Origin: Dendrolimus kikuchii
Taxonomy: Eukaryota > Arthropoda > Insecta > Lepidoptera > Lasiocampidae
Reading direction: 5' to 3'
DNA: 64,000 nt
NCBI GenBank assembly: GCA_019925095.2
Contig: CM034392.1
Coordinates: forward strand, 3,169,501-3,233,500
The translations under genes and the position numbers were made by a program. Shown in pieces: positions 9,825 to 19,800 of the stretch (positions are counted from its first letter, which is position 1; each line of letters begins with the position of its first letter). The notes beneath the pieces are model-generated. The model made no database searches. It was not told the DNA's origin and saw only the letters and a list, made by a program, of their open reading frames with translations.

Positions 9825-10702
9825 CTTTGATGCAAAATTCATATATCTATAAGATCTTTGTAAATTTGGTCCATACCACATTTTTAAATACAATTTATTT
9901 CAATCTACTGACTTTATATTTTTCTATATCAGAACAACTTTGTATTTAAAATTTTTATTACAAAATTTTAGATCATTTTGATTGTATATAAGCATCAATT
10001 AATAACAAATTTAGATCATATCTTGTAAATTAAGCAATATTCGGGGTTTTTATCAAGTAACAAAAACATTGCAAGTTTTGCAAGAGTCTGTATTGCAAAT
10101 TTCGAACTTGAACCCCAGGTTTAAAATTAAAACAGCACTGTTTACACTTAATTTCGTTTCTCTAATTATTCTAAATGTTTATTTAAGAAGAAACCGTTCG
10201 TAATCACCGAAAAAGGCAATATTATCATATTCAGCCCATTGTCCAAATTTTACGCGACAATAGCGGTGCTTAGCTCGGCAAATAGAACACATCTCAATAT
10301 AAATTTTAAACAATGAACAGGGAATAGTTCTTAGTCATTTATATAGCTTTTTCTTATCAGAAAACGTACTTGACTATCGGCGATAACCAAATGAACTAAC
10401 ATTCTATTTTAGTGTGATCCTAGGTACGTACGGCAGGTATTCAAGGTTCATTTTACTTATATGTAATAAAATAGCAGTTACCTTTGTATTTGTAGGCTCA
10501 AAATGGAATTAATCACTTAATTTAGAGGAAAATAATAAAAAAAATCCCCTTCACAACAACTCATCGCAATTTTTTTGACACAATGACATTTGTTTTGCTG
10601 TCATCTTTTCGACGTTTCGTTAATTTTAGGCTTGCCATCATAACAAAGAAATCGTTTATTAAAAGGTAAATAAAAATAGATGAATACAACGAAAACCCAG
10701 CT
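9825..10702. other. Intergenic: Rabex-5 5' flank and ALKBH2 3' flank
   Basis: No coding sequence seen. It contains the second copy of the 74-bp repeat (9875-9948) and, for the minus-strand ALKBH2 transcript, a candidate polyadenylation signal (TTTATT on the plus strand at 10655-10660). Confidence 0.5.
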
Positions 10703-10842
10703 TTATTTCAATATCATTTTTCTAAATGTTAAATTAATTCTAGGCCCCAATAACTTTTTCCTTGTTGGAAGGGAATGATACCAGATTTCGTTAGTAGGTG
10801 GATTCATCAGGAGCAGGCTACCATTCTCCAGATTTATTTTCA
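10703..10842 (-). CDS. ALKBH2: ALKBH2 exon 4 (terminal)
   Basis: Begins after TTTTCAG and carries the distal iron-binding histidine, both 2-oxoglutarate arginines and the stop codon. AATAAA overlaps the stop (GAAATAAAG). It lies only about 190 bp from the start codon of the divergent-strand IFT70 gene. Confidence 0.92.
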
Positions 10843-13800
10843 CTGAAAATTAAAACAAATATATTTAAAACCTCTATTAAACAGCACACAAGATGTATTA
10901 AATATGACATTTTAATTTAAGACTTGTAAGCCCTATTTTCGTTACCATGCCAACACATGACAAACACGTGAATAAACAATGTTCCGTCTATAACTTTCGC
11001 TTCCAATAAAGAAACTGAATTCTATGATAACAATGGATTATATGCAAATAAAAGATGGACAATATACAAAAACTATTTATACCATGGTAAGGACTTAAAT
11101 AATTATTTAATAAATGCAACGACACTATTTTAATAATGATAATATCTTGTCAATTATGTAAGCACTGAAGAATGACAAGTATACATAAAAATCGAATACT
11201 ATAGTATACTTTTGGTAATACTATCGTTCTCTTAAGGGGCACACGATCCTGCAGTGCAATCTTGCAGTGGGTGGGGCTTATAGAACTCAAGAGGCATTTT
11301 GTTCGGTGTTATAGGACACAATGCCGGCTGCAACAACATTCACAGTCCTACAGTACGCAGTGGACTGCAATTCAGGACTATGAAGGGGCTCCTTTAGTAT
11401 TAAAAATAAAATATATTTCATCGGCAAGCTGTACGTTAACCGTGCAGGAACGGAGAAAGGATACAATTTCCTGTGGCTGGGTGGACTGTCATAAGACGCG
11501 ACAAAACCCAGAGCCAGGTGGTAGGGTATTTGCCCGTCTGGAGGGCTACCACACCTGGTCTAAAGTATGCCGCCATAACAACCTTGAGCTGTGTTTTGGT
11601 GTTAGAGGCTAGATTCCAGTCTCCTTTAAGAGAGCAGCAGTGCGTTTATAGCACCTTTGATGTTGCAAATGTCCATAGGCGATGGGGACCGCTTTCTATC
11701 AGATGGACCGTTTGCCTGTCTGTTGAAATCATGGAATAAAAAATAAAAAACCTACCTTCTTGGTGGGAATAATAACTTCAAGTTCTTAACGTTGAATCTA
11801 CAAGACTATATCATTCCAAGACTTGGGGAAAGCTTTAGGCTTTAAGCTCTCTATTGAATCATTATTTTTAGTGCAAAACTGGCAAACAGGCAGACGGCTT
11901 ACCTAGGCTACACTCCACATTAGTGACATTTTCGTGGTCGGTACCACGGTAACGACCGTGGTCGATGTGTGGAACGGCTGAAGGAACATTTTGATCGTTG
12001 AGAGCTAGTAGAGGAACGCGCCCCTAATAAAGTGTTTACCGCACCCTATAGACGTGTGCAACACCAGAGGCGAAACCAACATGTTACCAGCATTTAATAC
12101 CTATAGGATAGAAGGATCAGACAGGAGGGGTGGGATAGTAGCGATAGGGGATTAGGACGGCGATGGGATGGGGGAGAAATCTGTCATAGGAACTGTCAAA
12201 GATCTTAAAAATAACAAACATGCAAAAGACTCCCAACGCAGTCTACTCCAATCAATTACCTTTACAATTCAGTCCATTAGATGTCATAAGTTACAATACT
12301 TCCCGAGTCTTTCAACCCTAAAATTGTCCTTAAGTACTTATCAAAGGGCAAAGTAAAATAGTTTTAATTTCCGCATTATTCCGATAACGCATTGCGTAAC
12401 GATACGATAATCTGTTACATGGGAGCCCTGCCTTGTTTACCATCGATTCAAATAGGAAGTGATCGATTCAAGGTGACATATATTTTGCAATTGATAACTT
12501 ACAAAAATATTGCGATAAACGGCAATAAGTCAGTGGTGGATTAAGTGTATTATTTATTTAAATTTTTTAAGTGAAACTTCTTTTGAGTCGTTATGATTTG
12601 AAACTCGATGAAACAAAAAAGCGACACTAAAAAGAGGTAAGTCTATAAGACTAAGCCTGCGAGAGAATGAGATACGAGTTTTACGTTGTGCAGTACAGAT
12701 TAAAGAGTCAATAAGACCGATGATTAAACATAGGTCCAATTAGGACCGAAATAACTGATAATATTTTTAGACGAAAACAGTGAAAAATTGAAAGTATACT
12801 TAAGAAGTTTATTTTGAATTATAATATGTTGACGGAGGTTGGCTAAGGAATTTTATTTATATTAATAAAAGTTAGAGAAGAATTATCTGTGTGTATGTTC
12901 TCTGAAGTTTGACTTCTACTGCTTGTGAACGTCACACACACACATTTTTTTTTCATCAAAATCATTTATTACCTACTACTGTAATGATTTTGATGTAGTA
13001 TTGATGGAAAGAGCAGCTACGCCGCGTGTTAAACCTTAGTCGGTAGATTTACTTTACTATGTAAGTAAAGTAAAGCTGCGGGTTCCTCCTACCTAAGAAA
13101 ATTGTATTATTCCGCGTCATACAGAAAAATAGTTTACACGAGCGAAACCACTAGTAATGTTCTAGTTGAGAGAAATTGTAGGTCACGGTAATTAATTAAA
13201 TTTCCATCAATAATGCTCTTCGTTAACTCTTCATTATTTTTTGTAATTTTCAAAGATTGACTATGAAGGGGAATTATTTGTATTGTATTTAGATAGAATC
13301 TTGAAAACTTATGCATAATCTAAAAATGGCTTTGAAATCTTTCTATTAAATAATTTACTAACAATAATAATGTTTAGCAATTACAATTTGATAAAAATGT
13401 AACGGAAAACTTAAATTAAAAATCTCTCACTACGACACAGACCGAATTAAAATAATAGGCTATTACGAATTATTAACGCACGCCAGCCTTGTCGTTTAAC
13501 GAGGCGCTAGATAAGATTAACGACGACCGAGATATCGGATTAAGATAACCGATAATATTTATTATTTATGATAATTTACTTGGATTATAATGACTTAAAA
13601 GAAAAGACTTTTTGTTAAATACATTTAATAATAGAAAATAATTATAGATGTGTAAATTATTGTACACTATCAGATACGATGATTTTGGTTTGAGAGAGAA
13701 TGGGAAATAATGGCTAATTTATTAACACAAAAAAATGCAATTTGACGGAAAGTGGTTGTCCATGGACTTTTGCAAAGTTAGAAAGGTCGCCACAGGATAT

Positions 13801-16800
13801 CCATGTATAAAGAAATATTTTAATCCTTATAATAAGAATTGTTAAATATCTTCATAGGGAAAATTTCATCTGAAATTTACTATACCTACCTACTCGTACA
13901 TGTAATACGTATAGTACTTGTAGGTTATATATAGTATATATATTATAATTTATAAATCGACCGGACTCGGGCACAGAGCTAATGCCAGAAGTACACTCTC
14001 CCCCGAGTGCTCTCGCCATATCATACCGAGGGCACTCGCGCGAGAGTTAGTGACGAGTGCGACCTTGTACACTCTCGTTTATTCAATAAGGATTGCGAAC
14101 GTCGAGATCAGTTTTTATAATTACGTGCGAAATTACCATACAAAAAAATTAAGCTCAATTTCGTTATTCCACATAGTGATCAAGCCAAGTGTTAGACGTC
14201 TGTGCGGTTAGAAAGCTTGCGCGATACTGAATCATGAATGACGCAGGAATGTGCAGTGATGCACTCGCGTCGCCTCGCGAGAGTAAGCGAGTCTGACTCG
14301 CGCACAAAAAGCCGACTCTGAACGGAACAGACGAGGCGAAGCAAGCCAAAAAAAGAAGACACTCATGGACCATATGCACTCTAGCACTCCTCATGCCACG
14401 CGATGGCTAGAGGAAAATGTACAGGCAGCATAACACCAGTGGCGGAGCAAGACTTAAGTTTCATATGGGCAACATACATTTTGCGAGGCCCGCTGGTAAC
14501 GCAAAAAGATGAAAATAGAAAACAATTGAAACTGACCACTGGCACTGGAGGGCGGTGGTTCCCCGTAATAGTTACCGTCAATGTCGCTAGCCGATACAAA
14601 AAATCATTTAGCATGAGTGAGGATTATTGTTTTACAACGAATAAAATTTGCCGACATTTTAAACGCGGCAACAAAATTTTACTAGTCCTGTCCTCGAGGT
14701 GCGAGGCCCAAATAGTGCAAACTGTAGGCGATGGCCCACGTCGCCCACGCTTTACGCCGCCTCTGGCTAACACCATAATATATTAAGTGCAAAGAACATT
14801 GATAACCTATTTCAAACAATGAAAGGTAGACTATGAGCTTATCGTGCGCATTGCGTCTTCAAGATAATTATAATTAAACTACAAAGCGGATGATGAGGAA
14901 AATTGACAATATTATAGAATTATTATAATGAAATAAATATCGCTAGAACTGATAATCGAAACAATAGATATCTTGTTTATAATTAGAATTAAGCAATATA
15001 AAGAGTTCAATTCTATCTATTGCAATAGACAGAGAGAGATTTAGACCATGGTCATGTTCAGACACGTATTTCGGTCTGTGCTTTACTACGAGGAGAATTT
15101 ATTTGATGCGCACTTCGCGAGTAATGTAGTGGGGGCTTTGGCGCTTTAGAATATTATCAAGAAAACTTGTGTGTATCAGTTCCGACGCACGACTGCCGTT
15201 TACTCTTCAAGCATTAAAAAAACTTGCGCACGTGCGAGGCAACAGTGGCGGAATAAGAAATCAATTGTTGTTCTTTACTGTCGCTAAAACTCAAAAACGA
15301 TCTGACTAATTTGAAAACTATTTTTTAGTTTTCTACGCTACACTATAGGGGTATAGTATAATACAGGGGGTAATTTAAAAGACAAAAAGTAACGGTTTTG
15401 AGTTAACGCTCAAAAATTTCACTCATCATAGAATTTCCATATCGGGGGTTTTATATGAAAATAAATTTTTAAGGAGTAAACCCCAAAAAAAGATATTTAG
15501 GTGTCTATAGGGTGCCCGAAAGACTGGTAACGTGCGTTAATATCACCTACTATAATATACAGGGATTATATTTATTAATTATCTGTGCTCGCGACTTCAT
15601 CCGCGTGGATATTTTTTCCAAGGGACCCTAATTTTAAAAGTAGCGCAAGTTACTCCTTATAACATCAGCTATCTGCCATTTTCATGCCTTCAAAGTCGGT
15701 CCAGCCGTTTCAAAGATTAGCCGGAACATAGACAGACAGACAGAATTAACTCCAGATTTTTTTCCCATTTTTGTTTTGACATTACAAACAGACACTTCAG
15801 TTTTATTTATCTTTATAGATGTATAATAGATTATAAATAAAACATCCTCTACTATTTGCAATATTCGTAACGTGTGCTGTTTTAAAAGCCATTACACTCG
15901 AGTGTTCACTCGGCGGTGGCATGAAACACGAAGTCGTCCTTAATAGTACCACTTAAAATATATGTGAAGTAATAAGATAATTAAAGTTGAGCGACTTTTA
16001 TTTTATTGTGTATAATATTTGAGAAGGTGATGTCAGGAGCCTTAAGAACAGACGAGCGTGCATGACAAGAGCTATGAATGTCAAAGAAGCAAGTGAGGTG
16101 TGTAAGAATAAGCCTGAATGGCGCTCTGTTGTTCGTGCCTACCCCGCAAGCTAACTGGCGTGAAGTTATGTGTGTAATATTTGAGAAGTGGGGAATCTTA
16201 GGAGTAGGGCACCCTGGAAAATTAGATTTCACTGAATTATCAATTTTAGAAATAAAAAACATGATGTATTTAAAAGCCGCGGTGGCTAACGGTATTACTC
16301 ATATTAAGGTAGAGTAAGTTTGCAGGATTCATTAAAGTTCTTAAAGAAGTTACAAATACGCATTTCAAAAGAAAGGGGGAGTTTTTTATCGCTGGAGTAC
16401 AGCAGACATGCTGACGGCCTAACTGTGATGGAAAGTAGTACCGTTCGCAACACTAATGGTGCTATCAATGTGCTACCGGACTCGTAAATGGAACTGAAAC
16501 CTAGCCATTAATGCCGGAACACAACTCAAGGTCGTTCTGGCGGCATGCTATAAAGCAGGGGTGGTAGCCATCCAGACGGCCGATATCCTACCACCTGGCT
16601 GTGGGTTGTTTTGTCGCCTCTTACGACAGGCCGTTTAAATCCTGACCGAGAATCATGCATCATTTAGGCAGTTTTCTGATCGAATGTGTATATTCTTACA
16701 ATTGCCACGTGCTGCCTGTAAAGGAAAACATCGTAAGGAAACCTGCATATAGAGATTACTGATGTATAAACTCCGTCAATCCGCCATGCATAAGTGTCAA

Positions 16801-19800
16801 GAGTAAACCAGATTATCTCCTGTCTTCACGGCTTATGGTGCTAGTCGGCGTGTAGAATGCTAGAAAACTTGACAAAAGCTGTCAACCCTAAATTACATAC
16901 AAAGACATTTAATTGATTCCGTATACTATGTTTCAGTTCACTAAACTATTACAATGTATGAAAATACACGTGCCACTTATAAACAATGTGGCAATATATC
17001 ATCCTTATAAGAGAACCTTCAATACACGTGTAGCAAAAGAATTAAAAAGTGTACATTCTAGATTTTCTACTCAATAATATTAGAATTCCTCCTCTACATG
17101 AAAAAATTCTGGCAATGTTTTGACTTCCTCTAAATATATTCAAAGTCCATGAAACAACAATATCAAAATAATTTTCTTTTTTTTTCTATTTCAGATAAAG
17201 GAATCAAGATTCGAAGACGCTATAAAAACTTTAAACGATGCTATGAACTTTAACCCCAACAGAGCTGGATTGTCTTTACTGGGTTATTGCTACTACAGAA
17301 CCCAGGCATTTGTAGAAGCTGCTAATTGCTATGAACAGCTATCTGCCATGCATCCAGATATACCTGAATATAAATTATACTTTGCCCAGGCACTGTATGA
17401 AGCCTCCATGTATGATGAATCTTATAAAGTAACCATGCAAATCACTGCTCCGGAGTTAGAAAGAAAAGTAGTCAAACTACAATCTGCTATAAAATACGGT
17501 GAAGACGACACCGTCACCGCTAAAGGATTAGTGGATTCTTACCCACACGAGGATCCTGATAAAGACATAAATCTTGGTTGTTTGTTGTACAAAGAAAACC
17601 AATTTGAAGACGCTTTGCACAAATTTTCACGAAGCCTAAATGTGCTTGGGTTCAACGCTCATTTACACTACAATGTGGCGTTATGCTATTTTAGATTAAA
17701 GGAATATCCTCAGGCATTAAAACACATCACGCTAGTCATAGAAAAAGGTATCCGTGATCACCCAGAATTAGCGGTAGGCATGCAAGCTGAAAACTCTGAG
17801 GTTAAATCCGTGGGTAATACGTTAACATTACATGAAACTGCTTTAACCGAGGTGTTTAATCTAAAAGCTGCAATCGAGTATCAATTGAAAAATATGGAAG
17901 CAGCCCGAGAAGCTTTAAGCGATATGCCACCAAGACATGAACATGAATTGGATGCCGTTACACTACATAATATAGCACTAACATATATTGATGTAAAGCC
18001 GACAGACGGTTTTGAAAAACTACATTTTCTTCTCCAACAAGATCCCTTTCCACCAGAAACTTTTGCAAACCTCTTGCTTCTTTATTGTAAATTTGAATAT
18101 TTTGATTTAGCTGCAGATGTTTTGGCTGAAAATGCCCAATTTACATATAAATACCTAACCCCTTATTTATATGATTTCCTTGATGCGATTATAACTAGCC
18201 AAACTTCTCCGGAGGAGGCATTTCAGAAGTATGAAGACATCGCGTCAAAACACGCTGAGCAATTAAGAAAATTAACCAAAGTAGTTCAAGAAAGCCGATC
18301 ACAAGGTGACAACGATCAAGTTAAAAAAGCTGTTATAGAATACGAGGAGGCTTTGGAAAGATATATACCTGTTGTCATGGCACAAGCAAAGATATACTGG
18401 GATATGGAAAACTACGGGCAAGTGGAGAAGATATTTCGGAAATCCGTTGAATTCTGCAACGAATCTGACGTGTGGAGATTAAACGTTGCTCATGTTCTGT
18501 TTATGCAAGAAAGCAAATATAAGGAGGCTGCTAGCTTCTACGAGCCTATTGTTAAAAAACAATACGATAACATTCTGGATGTAAGTGCCGTTGTTTTAGC
18601 TAATTTGTGCGTATCCTACATCATGACATCGCAAAACGAAGAAGCTGAGGACATAATGCGTAAGATTGAGAAAGAAGAAGAACAGCAAATTTTCGAAGAT
18701 CCTCAGAAAAAGTTCTATCATCTCTGCATCGTCAATTTGGTTATTGGCACTTTGTATTGTGCAAAAGGAAACTACGAATTTGGCATTTCACGAGTCATTA
18801 AGTCTTTAGAGCCTTTTAATAAGCGTCTTGGCACTGACACGTGGTTTTATGCAAAACGATGCTTTTTATCGTTTCTAGAGAATCTAGCAAAACACTTAAT
18901 CGTTGTTAAAGATAATACAATTAAAGATTGTCTATTGTTTCTCGAAGGTTGTGAGACTTATGGGCGACGCGTGAGCACTGTGATTGAGAGCCCTTTTCAG
19001 GAAGAGGATGCTAATACAAAAGCAAAACAAACTGTGACATACGAGGCACGTTTATTAAGATACATGTTTTATAAACTACGAAATATCGATGATTCAGTTA
19101 CTATTAATAAATATGAAGATCTGAAATAAGTATTCAGTGTATTCACGTAACCACTGCAAGTTTGGCACACACTAGTAGTAAGTACATAGTTTCTAATTAA
19201 GATGATGAATTAGGTTTGCTACTAAGATATGCCCGCGACTTTGTCCATGCTTGACTTGAATTTTCAGCGGGATTTCCGGGACAAAAACTACAGCAGCTTT
19301 TGAAAAAGAATATAAGCTATCGTTTAAGTGAAAACTGTATCGGTGTTCCGTCCTTGCCTAGTATTAAGTAGGTAAAACATCGCTCCATCAATTTTGCTGT
19401 CTACCCTCTTTTATGTGTGAGGCGACGACTAACGCAGCAGGGTATAAGGCAGCTATTTTTAGTTATTCGGAGTCAACTTTGATAAAGAACACACTGCGCC
19501 GTGCGCTCATCTTTAACTATCAACCATTCTGAACTTCAGCTAATTGTGATTACTGGCCGTGCCAAAAACTTTTACATTACTTAGACTTTGTTAAAAGTGT
19601 TAGCTCTAAGGTGGAATCTAGTACCGTGTGCTGTTCCTGTGTGAAACCTGAACCGAGCCAGGAGAGGGCGGATCTCAAGGTTGGTGCAGCTTCTACTTTT
19701 CTAGTGCAAGGGTCATATCTCTGTCATACAGTCCATATAAATCGAACCACATTAAACGTGGGCTATAAGCGCCCCACAATTGGAATAAGCTAATTTTTAT

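Noticed and set aside
14403..14786. 127-codon open frame on the plus strand in IFT70 intron 1
   Set aside because: It spans a hAT-like element with terminal repeats and 8-bp flanks, resembles no protein family, and has no splice or expression support.
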